64,000 nucleotides of DNA from Ptychodera flava (lineage: Eukaryota; Hemichordata; Enteropneusta; Ptychoderidae), in the NCBI RefSeq assembly GCF_041260155.1, contig NC_091931.1, positions 26,418,654 to 26,482,653 on the forward strand, given 5' to 3'. This document shows, one piece after another, positions 11,223 to 24,000 of the stretch. The notes beneath the pieces are model-generated. The model ran no database searches. It was not told where the DNA came from and worked only from the letters and a program-made list of their open reading frames with translations. The translations under genes were made by a program, and so were the position numbers. Each line of letters begins with the position of its first letter. Position 1 is the first letter of the stretch.

Positions 11223-12245
11223 ATGGTATCGCAAACCAATACATGCCCGACAAGATTAATTGAGATAACTGCTACAGAAAAACCTTGCAGTGTTCTGTAA
11301 ACGAGGGTAAAGGTCGCGGTATTGAGGTAATCGATAACAGAAATGGTTGCACTACGAACACTGATTTAAAGCTAATGAAAATGACGTCAATGTACAATGC
11401 ATGACATTATTGTTGTCCAAAAGGAGGGAAGCCCGAGAATATGCTTTGCAAGTTTGTCAAGGAAACCAAATTAAATACAAAACACACGCTTTGTCAATTC
11501 ATCGTAGGGAAAGATACTAACAGTCTCACCAGGATTAAGTATCAAATCATGATTATCAATCATGTCGCCACTCCAGCCAGTTTCCAAGGTTTTATTCAAG
11601 GGCTTTTAAAGTCTAACAATCGTTCAATCTTCGAGAGCTTTAGATCCTAACTCCTCGCAACTGAATGGTCAATAGCAACAGAGCTCCTACTTTAAGAAAC
11701 ATCGGTCAGTTGAAAACCGCAAACTTTGAATTCAGTCTGTTGATTGTTTTGGGCGGGGATTCGATAAACTCTGTCCAAAATAGTATCTCAGACCAGCACA
11801 TGCTTGCCCAAACACGATTCCGGTAACTACCACAGAAGACCTGTGTAGTGTATTCCGTGAAGAGGGTAAAGGTCGGTAATAAAGGTAATCAATTACAAGA
11901 ATGACAGAATGAACATTGATTTTTCAAGCCATCCAATTGTTGAAATGATGTGCATGTGTAGTACATGAATTTATATTACAGAAGTTTGGAGCCAAGAAGA
12001 TGTATGTAGCTTTTTTTCTCAAAGAAGTGAAGTCTGAAAAATGCGTTTGGCGAGTGTGTCGGGGGGAGATAAAATACAAACCGCAAATTTTGTTGATTCG
12101 TCGCTTTGCTGTATACCTGTAGCCTGGGAAGGATTATTTAGAGTCTCTTGATAATCAATCATGCGTCACTTAAGCCAGTTCTCAAGACATTGTCAAGGGG
12201 CTAGATATCTAACAATTGATCAGTCGTCAAGAGCCGAAGATTGTC
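11223..12245. repeat. Diverged tandem duplication, about 556-bp unit
   Basis: 11,223-11,650 recurs at about 11,779-12,245. Shared landmarks are 'gagggtaaaggtcg', 'gaacactgattt' or close variants, 'gattatcaatcatg' and 'ctaacaat'. The frame at 11,441-11,650 lies inside unit 1 and is not kept in unit 2, so it is unlikely to be a gene. Confidence 0.65.
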
Positions 12246-13080
12246 ATTAATGAACAGCTCCTTATTCCTTCCGACTAAAGCTCATTATTCAATGAATATT
12301 ATACGGTAGAATATATGTGGTCTTACAATTACAGTATTGGTATCAACTTAGGTATCACGATAGGAATAACAGAACCATGCCCACACACGGTGCATGTGTT
12401 TAAATTTGCAGATAAAACTGTAGCACCGTACCATGTGCACTGATGACATGTAGGGCCTATAGTGTTCGATAACATAGACAAACTAGTGAGATTTCAAATA
12501 TTGAGAATGATATAATTCTATAATTGCATTAAAATCTAAGTCTGGGGAGAGAATAGGAAATTTTAGTATAAACCAATACACTTGAAGAAAAGCATGTAAG
12601 AATATACAGACGGCATTTGTTCTTTCGTAATCAATTTGATAAATGTTATCTCCTCAAGTGTCTTGAAAATTAGGCATTTCGGTACAAAATATTATTTTCG
12701 AAAAGAAATGTCGCACTTATTCTGTTCATGAAAAATATAACCGTAAGGGAGCTGTACAAAGTGCGAAAATAGAGTTTGTAACATGGAGACTATGGACATT
12801 TAACACTAATGCTTATGTCATGTCTCGTATATGCACCATTGACAAATTAATGTAACATGTGTTTCAAGGGGTCCTAGCGCATTTGAATGTATAGCTCGCG
12901 GTTTCCACGTGCACTAAAGGCTTACATACATAAAGACTTTGACAATGGCATCTTGAGTACCGTAGACAAGATTAGAGGCTTTAACAGTGAATTTCAAAAT
13001 AGCTTGGAATTACAACGTGCTTTGGATGATAAGAAAAACATTACTGGCAATAGAAAATAACACCACCTGCATTCATTATA

Positions 13081-13396
13081 AACGTTCTCCTTCGATAAAG
13101 TTTGCAACAATTTAACCCAATACGACGTTCACTGTGCCACAGTCAACATCGTCAGTGCTGCCGCGCTCCCATTGAAACACTCACCCGTACACTGACTGTT
13201 TGAACATTCTTGTATTGCCTTTATCGTATTTCCCGTTGATGAAACTACACAGAACGCTAACGATAGATTTTTCTCGGTACAGTGTGTACGGGTCGGTACA
13301 ACGATTGGTGTTTCCTACAATCAACGTGTTCTGTAAGTGAGAACAGCGGACTTCGTATTGGTTAAATTGTTGCAAAATCTATCAAAGAAGAACGTT
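13081..13396. mobile_element. Foldback MITE with about 54-bp inverted repeats
   Basis: The left arm (about 13,081-13,135, with 'tttgcaacaatttaaccc' and 'caatacgacg') is the reverse complement of the right arm (about 13,343-13,396, with 'ggttaaattgttgcaaaat'). The two arms enclose about 200 bp. No coding potential or clear target duplication was seen. Confidence 0.75.
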
Positions 13397-13600
13397 TGCA
13401 ATGGATGCAGTCGGCGTTATTTTGTGTCTCCAGAGACGTTTTTTCTAATCACCCTAGCACCTTGTAATTCCAAGCTTTTTTGAAATTCGAATATAAATGC
13501 AAAAGAACACATATTTTTGTCATGCCCAAACTTTCAACTGGAGATGGTCTACTCTGCTGACTGACCAGCGAAAAATTGCAATTCTGTCATGACTTTACGT

Positions 13601-15131
13601 GGCTAATGGTAATCTGCGAAACGGCGAAATGACGAAATGGCGAAATCACGATTTTTTCCAAATAGCAAAATGAAGAAATAAAGAAACTACACACAGAGAA
13701 ATTACCTGCCACCTAGAGTATGCTTTATCATCGTCTCCTACTCTTTGTAGTACAAAATTACCTGTAAAACGCCATGATAAACATCGCTGAAATTGGCCTC
13801 AGAATCAAATTCAGTTTCGAGTAACTGAACAAACAGCTGGCATATATTTTTTTCCAAACTGACAAAAGTCATTTTCTGTCACATGAAAAGTATTTCGACA
13901 CAACAAGTTTATTACTGGCATTTGTTTTGCAGTATAAAGTAATGGCACATTTTTAACGCCTTACCTGCCATTAAAACAGCGCCCCCTAGAGGTTTGAGAA
14001 AATGTATAAACAACAAACACAGAGAATACAAGACGTTTAACCCGTGAACAGAATGCTTGAACTTTCATGTCATATAAAGAGGCCTATGCATGAAACCATA
14101 GTTGATCAATACATTAAATCAGTAATTGGCTCAAAACTGCAAATTCTCAGCTGAGAGAAGGGAAACAATATTACTCTGTAAACATGTGTGACCACAAGGG
14201 ATTGTTAAAACTTTAATACATAGAAACAAAGCCAAGCGACAGCCTCATGGAAAGCAATAAATTAAAAAATGAAATGAAAAATACTGAATATCATTCTCCA
14301 CTCGGTCACATTTTTCTACCCTGTGTCAGTCAAAAAAGGGTAGAAAAGGCACTGATTAGCGATGATACCATTGTCGGTTTAGTTTATTTGTTTGGCCGCC
14401 GTTTTATCGTATACTCCTGCCAAACTACGTGTACCCGTGCACGCTTACGCAAAACATTTTTATCTCGGTACAAGAGATCTAAGGGACGAACCTTTAGATA
14501 TTGGGAAGAGTGGTCAGAAACGGAAAAAAAATTCAGAACAGAAAGTTTGAGGTGAAAAATCTTCACACTACATTGCAAAATAAACAAAATATTTAGAACA
14601 CAATTGAGTAAAATAAATCTGCAATACTCAGAAAAATAATTTGCACATCTATTTTCATTTGAAAAAAAAAAAATTTAAATTTTCAGTTGTACAATTTTTT
14701 TTTTCACAATCTGATCGTGACCACCCCTCTCCCAAGATCTAATGGTCTGTCCCTAAGCCTCGAGGTACACATGGTCTTGTGCGCTGTCAATTTCCGGGTT
14801 CGCGATCGCGCGATTTTGCCGAATTTATCGTACGTTTGGTGCTAAACTTTGATGTTGAGAATCAAAACATGTGTAGATTCGCTGAATTTGACTTCATTCA
14901 GATGAAACTCAGCAGATTTTCTTATGTACGGCATACACATGGGTTTTGGAATCCACCGTGCAGATCGCAGTGTGCACCCGGGTATTTCGGCTTAACATCG
15001 ATTATATAGCATACTCTAGGTGACAGGTAATTTCTCTATGTGTAGTATCTTTATTTGTTCATTTTGCAATTTGAAAAAAATCGTGATTTCGTCATTTCGC
15101 CATTTCGCTATTTCGCAGAGTATCATTTGCC
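13601..15131. mobile_element. Mutator-like non-autonomous DNA transposon, long inverted repeats
   Basis: The element begins GGC-AATG-TA and ends with the mirror image. Inverted arms of about 130 bp (13,601-13,733 and 14,999-15,131) share 'gcgaaatcacgattttt', 'agagaaattacctg' and 'cacctagagtatgct'. A 9-bp target duplication, ACTTTACGT, lies at 13,592-13,600 and 15,132-15,140. Long arms plus a 9-bp duplication fit Mutator-like elements. The 1.3-kb core has open frames at 14,247-14,555 (102 codons) and 14,779-15,009 that resemble no transposase, so it is probably non-autonomous. Confidence 0.8.
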
Positions 15132-15520
15132 ACTTTACGTGGTATGCACTTCGAGAAGTAGAGCTGTAATCTGCAATGCTTATTTTGCCAGAAGAAAATG
15201 TACATCATTCTCTTTCAATAGAAGAAGGAAAGTCAGCGGTTATCATGAAAATCCATTTTTTCATTAGACAAGTGAAAGTCGAATGTACTGGTATTCAAAT
15301 TCTAAATTGTCGTCGCCGTCTGCAGTTAAAATTGAAGGAAAATAATATTACAGTCTAAGACGGCAAAACTGACGCAATCTGTCTGATTTATTTAACTGGG
15401 ACACCTATAGTTAAATGGATTTGTTCCTGCAAATATTTGGCTAACGCTAACTAGTTTGGAATTCGTCCAAGGAAAACTATCATGGGATTGCAGAATATCG
15501 AGTCATAGTACGGTCAACGA

Positions 15521-15619
15521 TAGCCTATATTCTATTTGTCCGCTTGCCTCCGTACCTCCAGCGTCCGCTTGCCTCCGTACGGAGGTACGGAGGCAAGCGG
15601 ACAAATAGAATCTAGGCTA
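15521..15619. repeat. 99-bp near-perfect palindrome
   Basis: A 39-base arm at 15,521-15,559 is mirrored at 15,581-15,619 with one mismatch. The 21-base spacer (15,560-15,580) repeats part of the arm directly (gtccgcttgcctccgtac), so two alternative hairpins are possible. It is GC-rich compared with its surroundings and has no coding role. Confidence 0.9.
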
Positions 15620-15924
15620 GGTCAATGAGTCCACAAGTATTGATACAGACGTTTTAAGGATCAGTATTGTTTGAAGACGGGCGACCCTGTATCATCGATC
15701 AGGTGAATGGAACTAACTAACCCGCTCAGCATTTGCTGTCGAACGTTCGATTAGATAGAGGCTGCAGGCATCTTTCAATAAAAAAATCAACTAAAAGTGT
15801 CAATACGATTGTTCTCATTTACAGGGAGTTTAAATGAATCGAAATGAAACTGTTTACCTAGCTTGTCGTGGTTGCTGTAGCCTTTTTCTTTCATGGAGCT
15901 CTGCGTCGTCATGATTTACTAATA

Positions 15925-16774
15925 ATGATAATAATATTTTTATTGCTTGTAAATATAGATTTACATCACATTTGTGGCAATAAAAGTGTGATACAAAAAT
16001 AAGTTCAAATTTTCTTCAATAAAGATATAATATTACAGTATAATAATTTTAGCTAATAATAAATATAACTAGGTATTTCTTTGTTTATATAAAGTAAAAA
16101 TACAGTCTGCAAGTTGTTTATTAAAAGATAACTCTTGTTTTGTTAGTAGAGAAATAAGCTGATTTTCAGTATTGTCATTTGGGAAATTGATTTTACTGAA
16201 AAAGTTCTTTCCTTGGACTTTGTATTTCTGACAGACTAATAAAAAGTGTGTTTCATCTTCTATACTGTTGGTGTTGCACTGATTGCAGTATCTTTCAGTA
16301 ATTTGGTTTTTTGGAACAGTGTGTCTCCCTTTTTCAATGGCTAAATCATGATTGCTAATGCGAAGTTTGGTGAGTAATTTTCTTTTCTCACCTTGTAACT
16401 GTGTTAAGTAGGATTCTAATCTAAAAATTACGTTTTATTTTGGCATACATTCTTAGTTTACTATTTTCATCAGTGATCAAATTTTTCCAAAAGACTTCAT
16501 AATTGTTTGTTAAATTTGTTTTCATTAATCCAGTTATAACTTTATGGTGTTTAAGTGATGGAGCTTTAACAAGGAGAAAGTCCATTCCATTGTCTTTAAT
16601 TAAAGCACTTAAACAGTTAAACCAGGATCTATTGTTAGTGTTGTTTACCACTTGCTCCAGAAAAGCTTCTTTAGGAAGATTACAATGTGGCAGTTGTATG
16701 ATATGAAGCCAGTATTTAACAATATTAAGTTTGATCTCCAGTAGAATTGGGAATTGTCGTAGTTCACCCCTCAC
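15925..16774 (-). mobile_element. LINE 3' fragment: end of reverse-transcriptase ORF
   Basis: On the minus strand 16,774-16,421 encodes a LINE ORF2-type tail (W-L-H-I-I-Q-L-P, then N-N-R-S-W). A one-base frame change near 16,425 leads into the frame that continues to a stop at 16,069-16,071. That second part has the RVT-associated zinc motif (Y-C-N-Q-C then T-H-F-L-L-V-C) preceded by E-K-G-R-H. The 3' side ends in an ATT-type microsatellite (15,925-15,945), as in several LINE clades with microsatellite tails. The 5' part is absent, so it is a dead-on-arrival copy with a frameshift. Confidence 0.8.
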
Positions 16775-16925
16775 AGCGGCATTACAAGCTTGTCTATTAC
16801 ACTATTACTTGAAGTGCTGTATTCAAATCGTAAACTCGAAATCTACGAAACCATTCAATTATTTAGACTATATTACGTAACATCAGTACTATCTCAACTT
16901 GCTGCGAGCTCGAGGAAAGAAGTCA

Positions 16926-16985
16926 GCAATCAAGCCACTGGGCTAAATACCCGCCTCGCATGCCGAGGTTCCGTAGCTAACTTGA
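16926..16985 (-). mobile_element. Possible tRNA-derived SINE remnant
   Basis: On the minus strand 'TTAGCCCAGTGGCTTGATTG' looks like a tRNA box A and is preceded by 'ggcatgcgaggcggg'. No clean box B follows. Weak support. Confidence 0.25.
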
Positions 16986-16999
16986 ATAATACCCCTTAA

Positions 17000-18001
17000 A
17001 GGGGAGGGATTTGGTTTGGATAATAATGAGTCCAATCACACTGTCATCACTCAGTCTGGTTTAACGCACAACCCATCATCGCTAAGTAATTTATCGGATA
17101 AATTGTCATACCATAACCTTCATTCTCAAAGCCATAAGATTTTATTTCAAATTTTGACAAACTGGCCCACTTGTTCGTATGATGATACTTCACTGATACT
17201 TGCAGGTTTACATAGTTTCGCCTGTTTAACAGTGTCCGTAGAGGAAAGGTTGCACAATGTTACACGTAAGCACTGACTTTAAATAGTACGCATATCTGTG
17301 TCGGTACGCGAACCTTGATAAACTCTACGTAATGCCAAGGTAAGGTACACGAGTTCCCAAAGGCCCTGAACCCTGTACTGAGTTTCAGAAGTTCATAGAC
17401 TTATTCAATGACATGATGAAGAGCCTTCATTATTTTCCGCGATTTGATTAAATACAGTAGACATTTTTCTTGTTTTATCATGTTATGAAACAGATAAAGT
17501 TGCGCCATCATTGCATGTATTAAAATTCAATACGTTAAATATATTTGACTGAATGTTACTGGTGTAAACATGGAAATATGAGAATGTGGAAATGTGAGGG
17601 CGCTCTCCGATCCATGAACAGCGACATACATGTAGATCTGCGTCTGTGTAGACCTGGGTCATCCAGCATACGCGTCCACCCTAAGACTCAACTCTTCGAA
17701 CAATTTACACACAAAAGGTATAATTCTTGAATTTCATAAATGACAGTTTCCTCGTTCTTGATGTACAATTTTGGGTATCACATCTTAATGTTATGTTGAG
17801 CATTTAGAGAAAACCCTGTCACAGCATTCACTCCTTGTACTAAAATATGGAAATTGTCTATCCATTTTAAATAACAAGATGTCCACATCCTCAAATAAAT
17901 AGTATTCGTATCATTTGCATTAGGAATGTAACCTCAAAACACAAATTTAAGCGACATCTAGTATGCTATCCGACGTTGTTCCTGACTCTGTTATCGGTAT
18001 T
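17000..18001. other. Non-coding stretch downstream of the PAD-like gene
   Basis: This should contain the 3' UTR of the minus-strand PAD-like gene. No clear AATAAA was picked out by eye. The open frame 17,016-17,276 (plus, 86 codons) resembles no known protein. Confidence 0.35.
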
Positions 18002-21000
18002 TCATTTCATATCAAGTTCCCACCAGGCTGGATGAGACCCCGGTCGTCTTTGCACAAGCAAGTGCTTGTAGAGAGAACTTCTTTCGGGACCGTGACGGTC
18101 AAAATAGCAGTCCCAATCATCAACGAAATGCAATTCAGCAGTAATTTGTCTAGCCTTGAATTCTGATACCATATATCTCTCTAATCTGTCTTGTGGGTTG
18201 TCGTAACTTCTCTTTGGTCCATGGGGTTTTGGAATAACTGTAAGACAAAAGTTTGAGTAATATGATAAGTTAAGTTGATTCATTTTTTCCCAATACTGGA
18301 ATATTGAATTTGCCTGTCTAATGCTGGGTTCAGTGCAGTCTTATATGAGTTTATGTAATAGTGCAAAAACTATATCAAGGTAGAACGGCGATCGGGGACA
18401 GATAGTCGGACTGTCAAACCTTTTCAATTCTTTTCTGACATACCACTTGTGGCGGTTCATTTTAAAGCTCTCTGTATAAGAAAACTTTTAACCGGCTTAG
18501 TTTTCCGAATTCGAAAATTTCATTTTTCTCCATAGAGTTGACACAGGGATGGCGGCCATTTTGAATTTAAAATGTTGGTTAATCTCGAGTTTGTTTCTCT
18601 AGTACCAAACTTTGCGTGTGACCCCCGATTTTTATTTTTGATTTTAAAAGAGAATTGTTGAAAGATTCCTTAAGGAAAGTTTAAGTAAACGTTTAAGTCA
18701 TGTTAAGGTATAGTATGCGCCTCTTCGAGGCGCATACTACCTTCATTTCATTGTTTTGTGCATTATTTTCATTTCTGTAAATTCTTATCTACAAATAGAT
18801 ATACATTCCAACAGGATGGATCATACTACTTCTATATCACTTTCGTTGACTGCTTCTAAGATAAAATATTATCCTCACTCTACCTCAATACATTCTACGG
18901 GAAAGGGAATATATCAGTCTAGCATTAACTTGGGCAGGTCATTTATCAGCTTTATCGAAAAGTAAATTGACCAAATTGATAAAAATTTCAATGGAAAAAA
19001 GGGTAATATCATGTAAGATCAAATGTCAAAAAGGACTTATACGAGAACCAGGGATTGGAGATTGCCTCTTTAAAATTATATGACCTTGTCCTGAGCTCAC
19101 AAGGGCTATATCATATAACTATAAACCATTATCATACATACCCACATTGCCACCCAAGTTGATGAGTGTCGTCATGTTCGGGAAGAAAGGCACGGCCCTG
19201 CGACTGCTGCCGTGACCTCTCCCTTGTTGCCATAGTGCAGGTATCTCTATGAAATCATCAGTAAGTAACCCAAGCTGCCACCTTAGCCTTTGTTTATTCC
19301 AGTCGATGAAGTTCTAATCAAAGTTCAAACAAAAGCAAACGATCTGGTATTGGCAGTAAAAGTATCAACACAGCATCAACTCGATCGCAGATTTAGAAAA
19401 ATGTTTAAGCATACCAATAAACACAAAAACTTTACTTAAGAATTTTGTTCTTCTCTGGAGACATTTAATGTGTTGCTGCATATAACGGGGTTAAACAAGC
19501 ATTAATTGCTTCACAGACAGCTTATGCTTATAATAAGGATAATGGAAGCTCCACTCTATAACCTTTGTATCTGAACAGACAACTAAGGAGTAAAAGTGAT
19601 GAAGAATCGGCTAGCCATAACCTTGTTTCGTCTTCACCTATCAGAACAAAGTGCAAAATATAGAATCAAATTCAAACTTACAAACAAAAATCGTAGGCAG
19701 TTCATTAGGAATTTGCTGGTGATAGATTACTTTCACTGAAGTTCAATTGTGTTTATCTAATTTTAGACAATATCATACCTGGAAGTGTTGATTGATTTTC
19801 CAGAAATCTCTATCATTGAGCACATCAGTAACTTTTATTGCTGCATCCTCGCCGTCCAGTGATTTGCCTGTAAGCAAGACGACCGACAGCTATGAAACGA
19901 CAGATTGTTACGAGGAACAAGAAATCATTATATATTTATTAACTAGGTAGGTTTGTTTTTATTCTTAACCCATACCGAACGAAATGCAATTCAGCAGTAA
20001 TTTACTTTACTCATACTTTAAATGAGTACACAAAGTCTAACGCATCAACCTTTTTTCCAAAATCAGAACTGTGTATTAATTAAAGATCTTCTACCCAACG
20101 CAACCAAAGTTCACTGACTACAATATGTATGTTGCTGTAACAACATGACATACCAGCACGCATGTAGCCTTCTCCATTCTTCCTGAAATCGATGAGCAAG
20201 TCCCTGCAGATGTGAATGCTCGGCATCACGACTTTGAAACCCTGAAGGAATCATGCCAGAGTTTAATATAACATGGGTTAAGGCTCTAAAGTTAAATTTA
20301 GTAATGCGGCTCTCATGCAGATTTCTTGCTGTTTTAGCAATAGAATTTTTCAGGAAATGAAGACATCTTTGGGTTTATTATTCACTAATCATGACTTGAA
20401 AACCAATCCTCGGACTCTGAAATACTGGCTTTCATATCTAAGTTTATTCTCGATTTGAAATACTAGGTCACATATTTTAAGGGGCACGTGACTATAACAA
20501 TAAAATATGGAGATACTCTATACACCATTGCAAGACTATTATCTAACCATTGCATGACAAATTTCACATATTTCACATATGCTTCTGCAGACAAGTACAT
20601 ATGCTGCTTCTTCCTGTACATGTTATCTTAAATGCTTGGCAAATATCCACTGCTATTGTTCACACATTTACCTGGCATGAAATTAAGTGGTTAACACATT
20701 TCTTCTGATCGTACACACATTTACCGTTTTTGAGACGAAATGATCCAGCTTCTGTCTTTCAACTTTAAACGTATACATATAATGAAGAGCTATAAAGCGT
20801 ACACTCTATACACTCAGAGATAAATTTTATTATTTATTATTTAATCTTATTTTTATTATTTAATCTGGAACCAACAGGTGCCTCAATAACAGGTTCGTTT
20901 GAAAATAAAAATATCATACAAAAATAAAAATTGGACAAGGGAACAATGTCATCAACGTTACGATGTGAAGCTGACCTTTGAACTCCTACAAGGCACAAAG

Positions 21001-24000
21001 TTCACCATATTTGTAATGTCACCACCTTCCAACCAGTCAGTGAAGACCTCCACCAGTGGTTGCACCTGTTGAGCGTCAAGAAAGTCCCCAAGCGGACGCG
21101 GTATAAAGCCTATATCGCTGTTACCTCTTTTCCAGTCTCTACATTATAAAATCATTTGAAAGGCAAGTCTTATTATGAAACATAATATTTTGATGTTTCT
21201 GAAGTTACATTTCTTCTTTAGTAAATTATTTTGATCAAATAATAGGCCCGGTAAGTACAATGTGTGCAATGTGACTGTCTTCTAGTGTCACTACTTTAAT
21301 TTTAAATTGTGCACAATTAAGAAGGCTGAAAAGGTATGTTCAGAGTCCTATATGTTCTGAAACGTCTGACTTTAACATCATACGAAAGCTAAACGTCTCT
21401 TACCCTGGGATTTGTCCTCCCGGCGACAGTGTTGCTACAAGTAACGCTCCTATGGGGAAATCCGGGTACATGGCCGGCGTTGCCATCATTTTGTCAAAGT
21501 AGCCTCGCTTTCCAATGGTGAAATATTCAAAATCTGAACTCTGTGCAGAAAGTTATGCGATATTTTTACCATTGCGATCGAACTTGCATTCGTGTTTTGT
21601 CTGCTATGGTGCAATATGTGTTATATTTCATCCAGAAATGTAAAGATTGCGATGAGGGTGAAAAACTGCTGGTTTATTTAGCCATTTTTCCCAGAAACTA
21701 TGCTATCGATCGAGGACACTCTCTATACGCTCCCCTCCTCGTAGAGAGCGCCCTCGAGCGACGAATCTTTCAGTCTATGCTACCGAGTACTTCGCTAGGA
21801 ATGCAGCTACAGTGCTGCAGTGGTTCCGTTGCTGAATGAGCCAGCGTATAGGTTGCATGTTCGCAGCTGACAGAACATTGAATTACTGAATAATCTTACA
21901 AATGTTCGGAACCTACTGTTGCAGTGAGGTAATATGACGGTGCACAGCTACAATTTTCCATAATAGTGAGATTTTCTGCACTTCAATGTGACTTTACCAT
22001 GATCAAATGTTTTGCTGTTTCTTCCGTCGTTTTGGTAGGCTTTGATACTGCTATCAAATTCTTCACATTCCCAACGGTCTGTGTGAAGCCACAGCAAATC
22101 CATTTCTGAAATTAAAGAACGCCCGGTATTTTTATGCTTCATAATTTAGTCCATCTTTGACTTACGATCGAGTCTGCCAATTGTGTATTTATACATTGCA
22201 TTGGCTATGTACCCTCTGTACGATTTCATACTGGGTAGTCTTACATATTAGGTTAATTATTTGGGTGATACAGACATCCATACATCCATGCATTTATCCT
22301 TCTTTCATCTGCATTTTAACTTATGTGGGTGTGTCTCGCCATCGATTTTAGCTGAAGGCATTCGTTGATCAACTCACCGACAGAGCATCGCCATCAGGAT
22401 GTGACGTCACTTCCTGCTCGGGTAACTTTGTGATGTAGGCTCCTGCTTCTTCAGACGCTCTGGAGACGGCATCGATGAGAGCAGAACAGCCTCTCCGTCC
22501 ATTGTCTACAATAAACAAACTCTCAGGATCTGCTAGCGGCGACGGGACGATCCACGGGCAGACACGTAATTCCAACCGGTCCTCGTAAACAACTTCATCT
22601 CCCTGCAAACGAAATATGTCTAAGCCATTGAGTCTTATTACCTTGTGCATATAACTTGATACCAAAAGGTTAAACTCAAGGTCTTGACCTCCATTTATAT
22701 GCATTTTGCTATTTTATGACTTATATTTAACAATACTATACAGCTGCCCTCGTTTTCAAAGTCTATTGTGCAACATTTTTTTATGTGATTGAACTTAAAT
22801 AACCGTTTATAAACATATATTGTAAATTTGGATATGAATCTAACAGCCCGATTGCTGACTAAACATTGATAGATCAGGAACCTTGTCCTATGAAAACTTC
22901 GTAACTGCAAACCTTTATTTTAATCATTATGTCTTGATAATTTTTTGTCAAGAACACTGTCAAAAGCTAAAAAGCATCAACATCTCTGATGACTTACGAA
23001 TATGGATAACATATTCCTTGAAATTCATTATATTGTGACTTAAGTAAACAGCTCTGGCCACAAGTCACGTAGCGATACTGTGAAAAACGTTCGGAGTAAA
23101 AGCCGTTGCAAATCTGACGACATGCTGTAATCATTTTTATGGTTATTAGACGTGAAAGCAGACTTATATTTAAAAAAGGCAAAGGAAAATACTGTCGTAC
23201 TTCTGAAGACAAAAATTCTTACCTTACTGAAATTTAGGATAATAGGTATGAATTCCAGACTGTTCGATGTGCCATCATATAATTGGAATCCTTCCACTAA
23301 GATTTCAATCTCCGATACGTCGTCAGATGCACCCGTCCCTGCCACAGGCCATGGAATGTTCCACTGTGAAGCGTTGGTGTCTTGGCCGATCATGGATTTT
23401 TCTGATCCGTTGTTTAAGTACAAGGCAACACTACGGACTATTGGGTTTTCCTGGAAAAGGTGGATTTCAAGTTTGCATACAATCTGTACCTGAAGTAGCA
23501 ACGCCCCCTTTCATAGAGATGGTTAGAGGAGAATTGCTGTCTTTTGTTCCCCTGTGCTAGTTGTGTCTGTATACCCTTGTTTATTTCGTTTTGTGTCTGT
23601 GTCTGTCTTCCTAGGCCTTACACCGTCTGTCCTGTCCCCGTATGATGAGTCTGTCTGTGTGCCTCTCTTTCTCTCCCTGTCTTTCTCTATCCCTCTGTCT
23701 CTGTCTGCTTTATCTCTGTCTCTATTTGTCTTTGTCTGTCTGTCTTTGTCTATCTGTCAATCCTTTTGTCTGTCTGCTTCTCTCTTTCCCCTCCCTCCTT
23801 CGTGCACAATAAATTAGTCGGTTATCATACCTCGTCATCACGTTTGTCTTCGACTGAAATGCTAAGTTGATAGCCCTTTGGTATTTTCTCTGATCCCATC
23901 GATCGGACTTTCAGAGCTGTGTATTCTAGAGTGTTGATGGGTCGGGGTTTGTCGGTCGATTTATTCTCCTTGTCATCTTTTTCGCCATCGGAATCCAGGT

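Noticed and set aside
14247-14555. 102-codon open frame as a gene
   Set aside because: It lies inside the Mutator-like element, overlaps an opposite-strand frame, and resembles no transposase or host protein.
17963-18166. Plus-strand 67-codon open frame
   Set aside because: It is the antisense shadow of the last exon of the PAD-like gene.
22065-22080. A minus-strand T-D-R-W reading that looks like the PAD D-R-W active-site motif
   Set aside because: It lies in the wrong phase. The frame that joins both neighbouring exons (phase 0 to 0) reads Q-T-V-G-N there, and the D-R-W frame would leave the next junction out of phase.
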